Counted from the stretch's first letter, positions 1-7,885 are shown. The stretch is DNA of 38,538 nucleotides from an uncultured bacterium (GCA_948469375.1 CAOKLO010000030.1:1-38538); one strand, 5' to 3'. Translations and numbers: made by a program. Notes: generated by a model from the sequence alone, not told the origin.

Positions 1-54
1 ACTCGACTTTTTTTGCTATCCTGGTCTATATGCCGGGCTGGCCCATCATACGGA

Positions 55-222
55 TTAGGCGGAGAATGCGCCCTTGTGTCCGGACTGGTCGGTCTGGGCC
101 GCTTTGCACAGGCCAATACACCCAATCCGAAGGAGATCATCATAGGTATAGATGCAGTCCTTGTCCAATGTGTGAACGCAGTCCCCGATTACCTTGCCCA
201 CAAGCCCCATATTTTCTTCTAC
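55..222 (-). pseudogene. Remnant of a sigma-70 family factor (region 2)
   Basis: On the minus strand, from an ATG at 210, a 51-codon open stretch reads MGLVGKVIGD, then YTYDDLLRIGCIGLCKAA, then GAFSA, and stops at 55. This resembles region 2 of the small sigma-70 factors carried by Firmicutes mobile elements, where YTYDDL..IG..GL.KAA is followed by FSTYAYRLI. The RLIR continuation appears in another frame just beyond the stop (about 15-57), so the gene is frameshifted. It also lacks its N-terminus, since a stop lies in frame just upstream of codon 1. No other gene is visible in 1-441 apart from the promoter of the next gene. The family call is by eye and the fragment is certainly non-functional as a sigma factor. 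Confidence 0.5.
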
Positions 223-342
223 TTTTTACTCGCTGTTCTTTTGTAGGCGACAGCATGGTTTCAGGTACTGTGTTCAGAAGTATAACTTTCAAAAATTCAG
301 CTGCGCATGGTCATTGTTTACCATTTCTTAATCTACTCCCTC

Positions 343-371
343 TTGTTTTTTTCAGCGGCTTCCGCTATACT
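343..371 (+). promoter_or_regulatory. Probable sigma-A promoter of the LCP gene
   Basis: TTGTTT (343-348) and TATACT (366-371) are separated by 17 bp, about 70 bp upstream of the LCP start codon. The region is AT-richer than its surroundings. Seen by eye only. Confidence 0.5.
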
Positions 372-441
372 AGGAAGACGTATAAAGTTGACATAATGCG
401 CGGGCGTTCGACACGCTCCGGTTCTGAAAGGATGCCTTTTC

Positions 442-1467
442 ATGAGCAGATCACCTAAACGGGCGGCCAAACGCAAGCCCCCCTTCCTCCAGCGCCTGGC
501 CAAGGGCCTGTACATCACGCTGTTTATTCTTTCCTTGATCGTGGTGGCAGGGTACGCCGCCCTGAACATTTTCGCCCCCGAGCCCACAGTGGACCGCCAG
601 GTCACCATCGACCCAGACCGCCGCGAGGTCCCCTCCGTTTCCAGCACGGCGCCGGACGGCGCCGGCAGCTCCGCCGCGCCCAATCCCGACGCCCTGGTGC
701 TCAACCGCCGGGAAGGGGTGTACACCTGCCTGCTGCTGGGCGTAGCCGATCAGGGGGGCACCGACACCATTATGCTGGGCGTGTTCGATACCAAGGCCCA
801 GCGGGCTTCCCTCATCTCCATCCCCAGGGACACGGTGGTGTACTACGGCGGCAAGTATCAGAAGGTCAATGCCACCTATGCCGGCGGCGAGGAGGCAGTG
901 GCGGAAGCGGTACGCGACCTGTTGGGCGTGCCCATTGACTACTGGGTTTCGGTCAACCTAAAGGCGTTCTCCACTATTGTGGATCAGATCGGCGGGGTGT
1001 ATTTCGACGTGCCGGTGAACATGGACTACGAGGACCCCTACCAGGACCTGTACATCCACATTCCTGCGGGCTATCAGCTGCTCAACGGCAAAAAGGCCGT
1101 GGGCGTCATGCGCTGCCGGAACTGCTATGCCAACGCCGATATCGGCCGCACCGCCACCCAGCGGGCTTTCCTTATAGCCCTGGCCAAGCAGACCATCACC
1201 CCGTCCAACGTGGGCAATGTCACCGCCCTCATCAACACCTTCAGCCAATATGTCCGCGCCGATATGCCGCTGAATGACATGGTGTACTTCGGCACCCAGG
1301 CCGTGGGCATGAATTTTGACACGGCATTGAGCACCGGCTCCCTGGAGGGCGAGTGGATCAGCCCCTATTGGCAGCTGAACGACGAATCTGTGCTGGCCTT
1401 GGTCAACAGCTTGGGCATTTATCAGGAGGAGGTCCCTCTCAAGGCCCTGCATATCGTCCATCCGTAA
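442..1467 (+). CDS. LCP family (LytR-CpsA-Psr) cell wall glycopolymer ligase
   Basis: A 341-aa membrane-anchored protein. The short cytoplasmic N-terminus is rich in Lys and Arg, one transmembrane helix spans roughly residues 26-46, and a Ser/Ala/Pro-rich linker leads to the extracellular LCP domain at about residue 95. LCP hallmarks are visible: LLLGVADQGGTDTIML, then SIPRDT with its phosphate-binding Arg, the IGGV..DVPV block, and the Asp/Arg-rich MRCRN...DIGRTATQR segment. Known members transfer undecaprenyl-linked glycopolymers (teichoic acids, capsule or other secondary wall polymers) to peptidoglycan. The start at 442 is preceded by GAAAGG. The gene stands alone and converges on the nucleotidase gene across a shared terminator. 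The particular polymer cannot be read from sequence, but an SLH-binding wall polymer would fit the SLH and CsaB genes in this window (inference). Confidence 0.92.
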   Translation: MSRSPKRAAKRKPPFLQRLAKGLYITLFILSLIVVAGYAALNIFAPEPTVDRQVTIDPDRREVPSVSSTAPDGAGSSAAPNPDALVLNRREGVYTCLLLGVADQGGTDTIMLGVFDTKAQRASLISIPRDTVVYYGGKYQKVNATYAGGEEAVAEAVRDLLGVPIDYWVSVNLKAFSTIVDQIGGVYFDVPVNMDYEDPYQDLYIHIPAGYQLLNGKKAVGVMRCRNCYANADIGRTATQRAFLIALAKQTITPSNVGNVTALINTFSQYVRADMPLNDMVYFGTQAVGMNFDTALSTGSLEGEWISPYWQLNDESVLALVNSLGIYQEEVPLKALHIVHP

Positions 1468-1482
1468 CGTTTATTGGAATAT

Positions 1483-1517
1483 AAAAGAGTCCCGGCCATC
1501 TGGCCGGGACTCTTTTT
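1483..1517. terminator. Bidirectional rho-independent terminator
   Basis: A nearly perfect 16-bp inverted repeat (1483-1498 / 1501-1516) has A-tracts on the left and T-tracts on the right. It lies between the convergent LCP and nucleotidase genes, so it can stop transcription from both sides. Confidence 0.9.
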
Positions 1518-1526
1518 GTGCTTTGA

Positions 1527-3512
1527 TTATGCTGCGGGAATGACGAAGATTTGTCCAGGCCAAATCTGGTTGGGGTTCTTGATAACGTTTCTGTTGGCCT
1601 CATAGATAACGGTCCACTTGGAACTGTCGCCGTACTGGGCCTTGGCAATCTTCGACAGGTTATCGCCGCTGACCACAGTATAAGTACCCTCGGGCTGGGG
1701 CTCGGGAGTGGGCTCCGGCTCGGGCTCGGGAAGGGGCTCGGGTTCCGGCTCAGGCTCGGGCTCAGGCTCAGGCTCGGCGGGGAGCTTCACCGTGATGTTC
1801 CCGGCGGGTTCGCCATACGCCTCGGCGGTGACGATGCCCTTCAGCTCTTCCTTGATGTAGTCCATCAGCACCTCGTCCAGGGGCAGGCCCAGGTCGTAGT
1901 TTACGGAGGCAGCGGAGAAGGCATAATAGGTATCGCCGCCGGCGGCCATGAAGTCATTGGTGGCGATGGCGTAGGTGGCCTCGGGGTCGAACTCCTTACC
2001 GCCCACGGTTTGGATGGTCACGCGCTTGATGCTGGCGGGCTTGTGGTAGGTGGAGCCGGGATACAGGTCGCCCTCGTCGAACTCCTGCTCAGTGTCAACG
2101 GTGAACTCGATGCCGCTGACCTGGGGGAAGCCGCCGATGGCGGTGGGAGTGCAGTAGGTGGACGCCTCCAGGGCCTCCAGCAGCTCAGCGCCGGTGACCT
2201 TGACGATGCTCAGGGTGTTGCCGAAGGGCAGCACGGTGTTCACGTCCTTCTTGGTGATGTCGCCCGCCTCGATGGTGGCCCGGATGCCGCCGCCGTTGGT
2301 GATTGCCGCGTCCACGGTCTCGCCGTTCTCCTTGGCGCCCCAGACCAGCGCGTCGCAGATCAGGTCGCCCAGGTTGGTCTCCTGGGTACGGTTGCCGGGG
2401 TCCTTGTCGCCGTTGAGCTTGACCTCGGTCTCAGCAAACACGGCGCCGTAGTCGTCGTCGATCTCCTTCTGGATGGCGGCGGCCCGGTCGGCCACCTCCT
2501 TGACCTCGTCGGTCAGGGTCTCGGCGGACACGCTCTCCACCTTGGTCTCAAAAGCGTCCTCGCCCTTGGTGATGGTGACCACGCCCACGTTGGCCAGCTT
2601 GGTGCCGGTGGAGGTGATGACGGTGTCGCCCACCTTGCCGTCGGTCACGCCCTCAGCGGCCTGGACCTTGTCCAGGGTGGAGTGGGAGTGGCCGTCGATG
2701 AACAGGTCGATGCCCTCGACCTCCTTGAGCAGGTCCACGGAACGGTTGCCCTTGGACTCGTCGTCGATGCCCAGATGGCCCAGGCAGACGATGTAGTCGC
2801 ACTCATCGGCCTTGAGGGCGTCCACCTGCTTCTGAGCGATGTCAAACATCTCCTTGCCCGCCGGGATGGTCACGCCCTTGATCTTGGCGGGGTGGGCCTT
2901 GGTGGCGGTTTCGGGGGTCTCCAGACCGAACACGCCGATCTTCACGCCGTCCTCAGTGGTGAAGGTCACGCTGTCCTTGAAGGCCACCTTGCCGTTGTAC
3001 AGCACGTTGGCGGCCACGATCTGGAACTTGGCGTCCTTGGTGATCTTCTTCAGGTTCTCATAGCCGTAGTCGAACTCGTGGTTGCCCAGGGTGGCCACGT
3101 CGTAGCCCGCCAGGTCCATCAGCTCCACGGCGGTGGCGCCCTCAGAGACGCTGACCACAGGGTCGCCCTGGCTGAAGTCGCCCGCATCCACCAGCAGGAC
3201 GAAAGCGCCCTCGGCCTCATACTTGGCCTTCAGCGCCGCCACTTTGGCGTACCCGGCGATGCCGCCGTGGACGTCGTTGGTGTGGAGGATGACGATCTTC
3301 TGGGCCTCCGCGAGGGGGGCCTCGCTGGCCTCTGGATCAGCGGACTCCACCGGTTCGCTCTCCTTGGGTTCGGCGCTCTCTGCCGGGGCCTCAGTGGTGG
3401 TGGGTTCGGAACTCGGAGTGGCTGCGTCGTCCGCCGCGAAGGCGGGCATAGCCATACCGAACACCATCACTAGAGCCAGCAACAGCGCCAAAAGCTTGCT
3501 TTTTGCTTTCAT
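1527..3512 (-). CDS. Secreted 5'-nucleotidase / cyclic phosphodiesterase (UshA/CpdB type) with C-terminal LysM
   Basis: A 661-aa protein. A signal peptide (residues 1-26, ending AMPAFA) is followed by a Pro/Glu/Ser/Thr-rich linker to about 70. Then comes a calcineurin-like metallophosphoesterase domain with HTNDVHG, GDFSQGDPV, GNHEFDYG, LGHLG and DGHSHS metal-binding motifs. The 5'-nucleotidase C-terminal domain follows (NLGDLICDAL, TNGGGIR). After it is a long Glu-Pro repeat (about 570-608) and a LysM domain covering roughly the last 50 residues (YTVVSGDNLSKIA...GQIFVIP). Family members strip phosphate from extracellular nucleotides; LysM should hold the enzyme on peptidoglycan. I chose Met 3512 rather than an upstream Met at 3617 because it directly precedes the signal peptide and has AAAGGTG in front. 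The EP repeat looks like a rigid wall-spanning stalk. It probably supplies nucleosides and phosphate, which sits beside the organism's own purine pathway (inference). Confidence 0.92.
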   Translation of the reverse strand: MKAKSKLLALLLALVMVFGMAMPAFAADDAATPSSEPTTTEAPAESAEPKESEPVESADPEASEAPLAEAQKIVILHTNDVHGGIAGYAKVAALKAKYEAEGAFVLLVDAGDFSQGDPVVSVSEGATAVELMDLAGYDVATLGNHEFDYGYENLKKITKDAKFQIVAANVLYNGKVAFKDSVTFTTEDGVKIGVFGLETPETATKAHPAKIKGVTIPAGKEMFDIAQKQVDALKADECDYIVCLGHLGIDDESKGNRSVDLLKEVEGIDLFIDGHSHSTLDKVQAAEGVTDGKVGDTVITSTGTKLANVGVVTITKGEDAFETKVESVSAETLTDEVKEVADRAAAIQKEIDDDYGAVFAETEVKLNGDKDPGNRTQETNLGDLICDALVWGAKENGETVDAAITNGGGIRATIEAGDITKKDVNTVLPFGNTLSIVKVTGAELLEALEASTYCTPTAIGGFPQVSGIEFTVDTEQEFDEGDLYPGSTYHKPASIKRVTIQTVGGKEFDPEATYAIATNDFMAAGGDTYYAFSAASVNYDLGLPLDEVLMDYIKEELKGIVTAEAYGEPAGNITVKLPAEPEPEPEPEPEPEPLPEPEPEPTPEPQPEGTYTVVSGDNLSKIAKAQYGDSSKWTVIYEANRNVIKNPNQIWPGQIFVIPAA

Positions 3513-3584
3513 TGGTTCACCTTTCCCTTCTTTTCTTTCATCCGCTCCGCCCTTCTTCCAACAGGCTGACCGGATGTACCTGCT

Positions 3585-3613
3585 ATTATACAAACTTCCC
3601 GCCGTTTTTTCAA
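3585..3613 (-). promoter_or_regulatory. Sigma-A promoter of the nucleotidase gene
   Basis: On the minus strand TTGAAA (3613-3608) and TATAAT (3590-3585) are spaced 17 bp apart, 72 bp before the chosen start codon. The consensus -10 also argues that Met 3617, which would lie upstream of this promoter, is not the start. Confidence 0.75.
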
Positions 3614-3658
3614 CCATATTTGCTTACTTTATCCAAATTTCTCTACAAGGCTTTCCGA

Positions 3659-3693
3659 CAAAAAACGGGTCCCGGCTCTCCGGCCGGGGCCCG
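3659..3693 (-). terminator. Terminator of prfB
   Basis: An 11-bp GC-rich stem (3683-3693 with 3666-3676, one G-T pair) and a 6-nt loop are followed on the minus strand by a T-tract. It lies 6 bp past the prfB stop codon. Confidence 0.85.
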
Positions 3694-3699
3694 CTCCCA

Positions 3700-4821
3700 T
3701 TATTTTGTAGCCCAGCTGCCGGTGGCGGCGGCGGTGAGGTAGGCGTTGATAAAGCCGTCCAGGTCGCCGTCCATGACGCCGTTCACGTTGGAGGTCTCAA
3801 AGGCTGTGCGGTTGTCCTTCACCAGCTGGTAGGGCATGAATACATAGGACCGAATCTGACTGCCCCACTCGATTTTCAGCTGCACGCCCTTGATGTCGGA
3901 GATCTTGTCCAGGTGCTCCTGCTCCTTGATCTGCATCAGCTTGGAGCGCAGCATCCGCATACAGGTGGCCTCATTCTGGAACTGGGACCGCTCCGTCTGG
4001 CAGGATACCACGATGCCTGTGGGCTTGTGGATCAGCCGGACGGCGGAAGAGGTTTTGTTGATGTGCTGGCCGCCCGCGCCGGAGGAGCGGTACACCTGGC
4101 GCTCAATGTCCTCGTCCCGGATCTCCACCTCCACGCTGTCGTCCAGCTCGGGCATGACCTCCACGGCGGCAAAGGAGGTCTGCCGCCTGGCGTTGGCGTC
4201 AAAGGGAGAGATGCGCACCAGGCGGTGGACGCCGTGCTCGCTCTTCAAATAGCCGTAAGCGTTGTCCCCCTCAATGCGGATGGCGGCGGACTTGATGCCC
4301 GCCTCGTCCCCGTCCTGGTAGTCCAGAACGGTGTAGGTAAAGCCGTGGCGCTCCGCCCAGCGGGTGTACATCCGGTAAAGCATCTGGGCCCAGTCCTGGG
4401 CCTCGGTGCCTCCCGCCCCCGCCTGGAGGGACACGATGGCCGGGGCGTTGTCGTACTCCCCGGACAGCAGCGTGGACAGGCGGGCGGTCTCCATCTCCTT
4501 GACCAGCGCGTCATAGCCGCCCTCCACCTCGGGAATTAGGGAGTCGTCTTCCTCCTCGTTGCCCATCTCGCACAGGGTCATCAAATCGTCCCAGGCGCTC
4601 TCCCGTTTGGCCTGGGCGTTCACCTTCCCCTCCAGGCTGCTGATGCGCTGCTGGACCTTTCGGGCCTTTTCCACGTTGTCCCAGAAGCCGTCGGCGGCGG
4701 ACTGGGCGTGGAGCTCGTCCAGCTCCCGCTTGGCGGCCTCCAGGTCAAGGGCCCTGCCCAGCTTCTCCAGCTCGGGCTTCAGATTGTTGAGCTTCACCCG
4801 GTATTCATCAAATTGAAGCAT
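3700..4821 (-). CDS. prfB: Peptide chain release factor 2, frameshift-free form
   Basis: A 373-aa release factor that reads UGA and UAA stop codons. The RF2-specific SPF tripeptide appears in VRISPFDANARRQ, and the catalytic GGQ loop in SSGAGGQHINKTSSAVR. Length is normal for RF2. In most bacteria prfB is split near codon 25 and needs a +1 shift at CTT-TGA-C. Here the corresponding site (GTCAAG on the plus strand, 4744-4749) reads CTT GAC in frame, exactly lacking the T that creates the TGA, with a purine-rich AGGCAGGG just before it. So the autoregulatory shift is absent and the protein is made from one uninterrupted frame. The start MLQFDEYR at 4821 matches typical RF2 N-termini. It is monocistronic between its own promoter and terminator. 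Confidence 0.96.
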   Translation of the reverse strand: MLQFDEYRVKLNNLKPELEKLGRALDLEAAKRELDELHAQSAADGFWDNVEKARKVQQRISSLEGKVNAQAKRESAWDDLMTLCEMGNEEEDDSLIPEVEGGYDALVKEMETARLSTLLSGEYDNAPAIVSLQAGAGGTEAQDWAQMLYRMYTRWAERHGFTYTVLDYQDGDEAGIKSAAIRIEGDNAYGYLKSEHGVHRLVRISPFDANARRQTSFAAVEVMPELDDSVEVEIRDEDIERQVYRSSGAGGQHINKTSSAVRLIHKPTGIVVSCQTERSQFQNEATCMRMLRSKLMQIKEQEHLDKISDIKGVQLKIEWGSQIRSYVFMPYQLVKDNRTAFETSNVNGVMDGDLDGFINAYLTAAATGSWATK

Positions 4822-4865
4822 CGCTGTTTCATCCTTCCGCGGCGTCTGCCGTTATTTTCCGTACA

Positions 4866-4894
4866 ATTATATAGAATGCGGGGCCAAATGTAAA
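4866..4894 (-). promoter_or_regulatory. Sigma-A promoter of prfB
   Basis: On the minus strand TTTACA (4894-4889) and TATAAT (4871-4866) are 17 bp apart, 45 bp upstream of the prfB start. It begins just after the terminator of the preceding small ORF. Confidence 0.75.
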
Positions 4895-4904
4895 GGGCGA
4901 AAAC

Positions 4905-4945
4905 GAAAAAACCACCGCGGCCCCGCAATGCGGGGTCACGGCGGT
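4905..4945 (-). terminator. Terminator directly after the 34-codon small ORF
   Basis: A 16-position stem with two mismatches (4930-4945 with 4911-4926) closes an AAT loop and is followed on the minus strand by a run of Ts. The hairpin starts at the base next to the small ORF's stop codon. Confidence 0.85.
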
Positions 4946-5050
4946 CTACCGCTGGCTGACCTGGGGGCCGGTCTGACCCCAAAAAATCAGGTCGTCCACA
5001 TCCTGGGGCTGGGGCTCCGCGCTCCATGCAGTCCCGCGTTTTTCTGTCAT
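4946..5050 (-). CDS. Small ORF, 34 aa, unknown function
   Basis: Not a recognised family. ATG at 5050 is preceded by AAAGGAGCGATTGTT, a near-ideal ribosome binding site. The frame runs 34 codons to TAG at 4946-4948, and a rho-independent terminator begins on the very next base. The peptide starts MTEKRGTAWS, contains a Pro/Gln pair repeat and an acidic DVDD stretch, and ends hydrophilic. It has two Trp, no Cys, and no signal peptide or membrane segment. It lies 109 bp downstream of the GHKL kinase gene on the same strand, so it may be the last gene of that operon or have its own promoter. The tight RBS-ORF-terminator arrangement is the main evidence that it is real. It lacks the Cys of AgrD-type thiolactone peptides, so I do not call it an autoinducer. 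Confidence 0.55.
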   Translation of the reverse strand: MTEKRGTAWSAEPQPQDVDDLIFWGQTGPQVSQR

Positions 5051-5159
5051 AACAATCGCTCCTTTATCTACTGCTTCGGCTCTGTTTCAGCCCATACAAG
5101 TCAGTATATGCAGGTCGCGGTACAACGATGCTTAAAATTTTTGAGACGTCTGGATGCCC

Positions 5160-6503
5160 CTACTCGGCCCGCAGGGGGATCACGGTGTTGATCTCGAACC
5201 AGCCGCGCCCGTCGTGGATGGTCACCGTGCCGCCGTATTTCCCCGCGGTGTGGCGGATGGACTTGATGCCGTAGCCGTGATAGGCCTTGTCCTGCTTGGT
5301 GGTCACGGGCAGGCCGTCCTGGAACTCCAGCCGCCCGGGACAGTAGTTCTCACAGCGGATGACCAAAAAGTCCTTTTTCGCGTACACCGCCAGGTGAATC
5401 AGCCGTTTTTTCTTATCCTCGATGCCCAGCTCACATTCGATGGCGTTGTCCAAAATGTTTCCGAAAATGGTGCAGATGTCCATCACGTCCATGAACGCCA
5501 GCCGCGCCCCGTCGGCCACGCAGGTCAGCTCAATGCCGTGGCGGGCGCAGTACATGCTCTTGCCCGTCAGCACCGTGTCCAGCACCGAATTACCCGTCTT
5601 GTTCTGGGCCTCGTAGTCCCGGATTTCCTCCTCCATCCCGTCCAGGTAGGCGGAGCGCTTGGCGTCGTCCGTCTCCGCCCGGAGAACGGCAATCTGGTGC
5701 TTCAGGTCGTGGTATTTGTGGTTGATGACGTCGATGCTCTCCCGGGACTGCCGGTATTGGTTGTACTGGTTTTGCAGGATATTCTGAATGGCGTCCAGCT
5801 CACGCTGCATGTGCAGCTCGCACCGCTGGACGTGGTAGGCGTACAGCATTGCTACCCCCGCCAGGTCCACCAGGGTTCGGATATTGTAGATCTCCGTAAG
5901 GATCGAGCTGGTGAAGGGAATTCCGCTGTTGATAAAGCTGAGATTGCTCAAAAAGAAGCAGGCCAGAGCTATGAGAATGGGACTCCACAGCTCCTTGAGA
6001 TGGAAATTCATGACGGTGAGTGGGTCCGGGCGGCGGGTTTCCATCCAATACATGAAAAAGAAAACGGCGGCATACACTCCCGCCACCATGACGGCGGACA
6101 GCACGTCCTTCTTCAGCCCCGCCTCCTGCCATCCCAGGGTGTACAGGGCATAGGAGTAGAGCTGCCACTCCAGCGAGGCGGCGAGCTCCGCCAGCAGGAA
6201 GGCCCGAACGGTGCAGTAGCCCACGCTGACCAGGGGCAGGTCGCAGCAGGCGGCGATGAGGGCGAACATCAGCCCCACCGCCATGATCATACAGGGCAGC
6301 CAGAAAATGATCCGCAGCCCGTCCGTCAGCTCCAAAAACAGGCACTGGACCACCAGTCCCAGCCCCAGGGTCACCCACAGGCGCGATCCGCTGAGCCGCT
6401 GGGTGCGGCTGCGGCCGCACAGCAGATAGGCAACCAGACAGGCTCCCCACTCGGCGATGGCGGTGACCAGCCGGGGAATGTCGGACAGATAGACGCCGCT
6501 CAT
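5160..6503 (-). CDS. GHKL-domain sensor histidine kinase (AgrC/LytS-like)
   Basis: A 447-aa membrane kinase. The N-terminal ~210 residues form six or so hydrophobic helices, the arrangement of AgrC-type peptide-sensing kinases. A cytoplasmic coiled segment follows, then the phospho-acceptor region INHKYHDLKHQ and an ATPase domain with N-box FGNILDNAIECE and G-box GYGIKSI. It phosphorylates a partner LytTR regulator, encoded immediately upstream. Start Met 6503 overlaps the regulator's stop codon as ATGA, indicating translational coupling; longer upstream starts would read through the regulator gene in another frame. The signal is unknown. The short ORF downstream (4946-5050) is the only peptide candidate nearby, and no agrB-like processing gene is in the window. 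Confidence 0.9.
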   Translation of the reverse strand: MSGVYLSDIPRLVTAIAEWGACLVAYLLCGRSRTQRLSGSRLWVTLGLGLVVQCLFLELTDGLRIIFWLPCMIMAVGLMFALIAACCDLPLVSVGYCTVRAFLLAELAASLEWQLYSYALYTLGWQEAGLKKDVLSAVMVAGVYAAVFFFMYWMETRRPDPLTVMNFHLKELWSPILIALACFFLSNLSFINSGIPFTSSILTEIYNIRTLVDLAGVAMLYAYHVQRCELHMQRELDAIQNILQNQYNQYRQSRESIDVINHKYHDLKHQIAVLRAETDDAKRSAYLDGMEEEIRDYEAQNKTGNSVLDTVLTGKSMYCARHGIELTCVADGARLAFMDVMDICTIFGNILDNAIECELGIEDKKKRLIHLAVYAKKDFLVIRCENYCPGRLEFQDGLPVTTKQDKAYHGYGIKSIRHTAGKYGGTVTIHDGRGWFEINTVIPLRAE

Positions 6504-7210
6504 GGGCCCACCCCGCCCACGCAGTCGGCCAGCGCCTCCAAAAACGGGCCGCGGCGGCCCCGGCTGATGAGCAGCTTGTCCCCCTGGACCACGGCGCAGC
6601 CGTCCTGAATGCCGTCCACATGCTCCAGGTTCACCAAATAGCCCTTGTTGCACCGGGCAAAGCCCTTGCCCTCCAGGGCCTTTTCCACCTGCTGGAGGGT
6701 GGCGGTGGAGGCATGTATGCCCGACCGGGTATGGAACATCAGCTGGCGGCCCAGACGTTCAATGTAGTAGATGCTGTCAACTTCCAGCCTGATGGCGCCG
6801 CCCTTCACCGCCACGGTAAGACATGCGTCATCCTTTTTCTTCACGTATTGCAGCGCCCGGCCCAAGCGCTGGGAAAAGGAAAAATAATTCAGTGGCTTGA
6901 GGATATAGTCCAGCGCGTTCACCGAATAGCCCTGAATGGCATACTGGGCCAGGTTCGTGACGAACACGATGACCACCTCCGGGTCCTTCTCCCGGACATA
7001 GCCCGCTGCCGTCATGCCGTCCATAAAGGGCATTTCCACGTCCATCAAAATCAGGTCGAATTCCGGCCTATAGCGCTCCACCAGGTCCTCGCCGTTGTCG
7101 TAGTGGGTGATCTGGAACGACCGGCCCGTCTCCCGGCCGTAGTCGCCGATGAACTGCTCCAGCTGAGCAAAGCACTTTGGGTCGTCCTCGGCGATGGCGA
7201 TGCGGATCAT
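6500..7210 (-). CDS. LytTR-family response regulator
   Basis: A 236-aa regulator. The N-terminal receiver domain (about 1-120) has the acidic pair AEDD, the phospho-acceptor Asp in LILMDVEMPFMDG and the late conserved Lys in ILKPL. The C-terminal LytTR DNA-binding domain (about 135-235) contains the family pattern RSGIHASTATLQQVE...GFARCNKGYLVNLEHV. It pairs with the GHKL kinase downstream, with which it shares an ATGA overlap. Start Met 7210 has GGGAGGAAACGCCG in front and itself overlaps the stop of the DUF5655 gene, so three genes are chained by overlaps. LytTR regulators usually bind direct repeats upstream of target promoters; I could not pick out a convincing repeat pair here. Confidence 0.93.
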   Translation of the reverse strand: MIRIAIAEDDPKCFAQLEQFIGDYGRETGRSFQITHYDNGEDLVERYRPEFDLILMDVEMPFMDGMTAAGYVREKDPEVVIVFVTNLAQYAIQGYSVNALDYILKPLNYFSFSQRLGRALQYVKKKDDACLTVAVKGGAIRLEVDSIYYIERLGRQLMFHTRSGIHASTATLQQVEKALEGKGFARCNKGYLVNLEHVDGIQDGCAVVQGDKLLISRGRRGPFLEALADCVGGVGP

Positions 7211-7602
7211 CGGCGTTTCCTCCCTTTCGTCTGACAAAATTCCCAGGCCTCTTTCAGCCAGCTCAAAAGCTCATCATCCAATTCCGTTTCTTCCATCACG
7301 GCGATGTGGTGGGTCCAGCGGCCGGGATAGGGCTCCGCCGCCGCGGTGATGCGCGGGGACGAAGCCCGCCGTCCCAGACCGAAGCTCACCACAATTCCAG
7401 GGTCCTTTTTCCGCCTGGGGAGGGAAGCCATGGCGAACAGGCCGCGCCCGTAAAAGCTGATCTGGCTCTTCTGCACCTTCACCGACGCTTCGGGGAAGGC
7501 CGCGCTCAGCCTTTGAAACAGCGCCTGATATATCGCCAGCCGGTCGGGCTTTCCGTCAAAAAAGAACAGGATGTCGGTTTCGTAGTGCTCGGGCACATTC
7601 AT
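7207..7602 (-). CDS. DUF5655-like small protein
   Basis: A 131-aa soluble protein. The opening MNVPEHYETDILFFFDGKP and the later block SSPRI...EPYPGRWTHHI resemble a DUF5655-type conserved protein I recognise from Clostridia; no biochemical role is established for it that I can cite. There are no membrane helices, and the C-terminus is Lys/Arg-rich. AAAGGAGGAGG precedes the ATG. It is the first gene of an operon with the LytTR regulator (ATGA overlap at 7207-7210), so it may be a cytoplasmic accessory of that signalling pair, but this is inferred only from position. Confidence 0.75.
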   Translation of the reverse strand: MNVPEHYETDILFFFDGKPDRLAIYQALFQRLSAAFPEASVKVQKSQISFYGRGLFAMASLPRRKKDPGIVVSFGLGRRASSPRITAAAEPYPGRWTHHIAVMEETELDDELLSWLKEAWEFCQTKGRKRR

Positions 7603-7623
7603 GGCGACCTCCTCCTTTGCGAT

Positions 7624-7652
7624 ATCATACCACGAAGGAGGGGATTTGAAAA
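7624..7652 (-). promoter_or_regulatory. Possible promoter of the DUF5655-regulator-kinase operon
   Basis: On the minus strand a good -10 (TATGAT, 7629-7624) sits 17 bp from a poor -35 (TTTTCA, 7652-7647), just before the RBS. The weak -35 suggests that an activator may be needed, possibly the LytTR regulator itself (inference). Confidence 0.4.
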
Positions 7653-7681
7653 GAGCGTTTCGTTGAAATTCTCCAACAAAA

Positions 7682-7885
7682 TCACGGGAAAATAAGGTGC
7701 CGGAAAGCGCCGCCCGGTGGGCGCTCGGCGTGGACGCGATTTTCCTTGTACCGCTCGTCCATCAGGGTGTTGGACATTTTGCCCTCATAGACGTCTACAT
7801 ACCATTCCACATGATCGCACACATAGGTTCCCTTCCCCCAGCGAATTTCCACCACATGTCTGGAAATAAGAATTTTCGATGCGTA
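7682..7885 (-). pseudogene. Orphan C-terminal gene fragment, unknown
   Basis: An open minus-strand stretch ending at 7682 has coding-like composition (WGKGTYVCDHVEWYVDVYEG, then NTLMDERYKENRVHAERP, ending FRHLIFP) but has no usable start codon or ribosome binding site. The only extension is to a TTG at 7954 inside an inverted repeat. It reads like the tail of a degraded gene. I do not recognise the family. The rest of the 7603-8081 gap holds a promoter, an inverted repeat and nothing else I can support. Confidence 0.3.

Noticed and set aside
1-458. Two plus-strand frames (13-246 and 30-458) at the left edge.
   Set aside because: Neither has an RBS or any protein pattern; both are opposite the sigma-factor remnant and the second runs into the LCP start region.
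1551-3473. A 640-codon open frame on the plus strand opposite the nucleotidase gene, rich in Gly, Leu, Val and His.
   Set aside because: It is the antisense shadow of a GC-rich gene whose repeats and codon bias keep the opposite strand open. It has no ribosome binding site and no domain pattern.
4794-5027. A 77-codon minus-strand frame running through the terminator and into prfB.
   Set aside because: It overlaps a strong terminator, the prfB promoter and the prfB start and has no RBS. The 34-codon frame (4946-5050) in another phase has the RBS and stops before the terminator.
4946-5050. The 34-codon ORF as an AgrD-type autoinducing peptide for the neighbouring kinase.
   Set aside because: No Cys or Ser-lactone context, no amphipathic leader and no agrB nearby.
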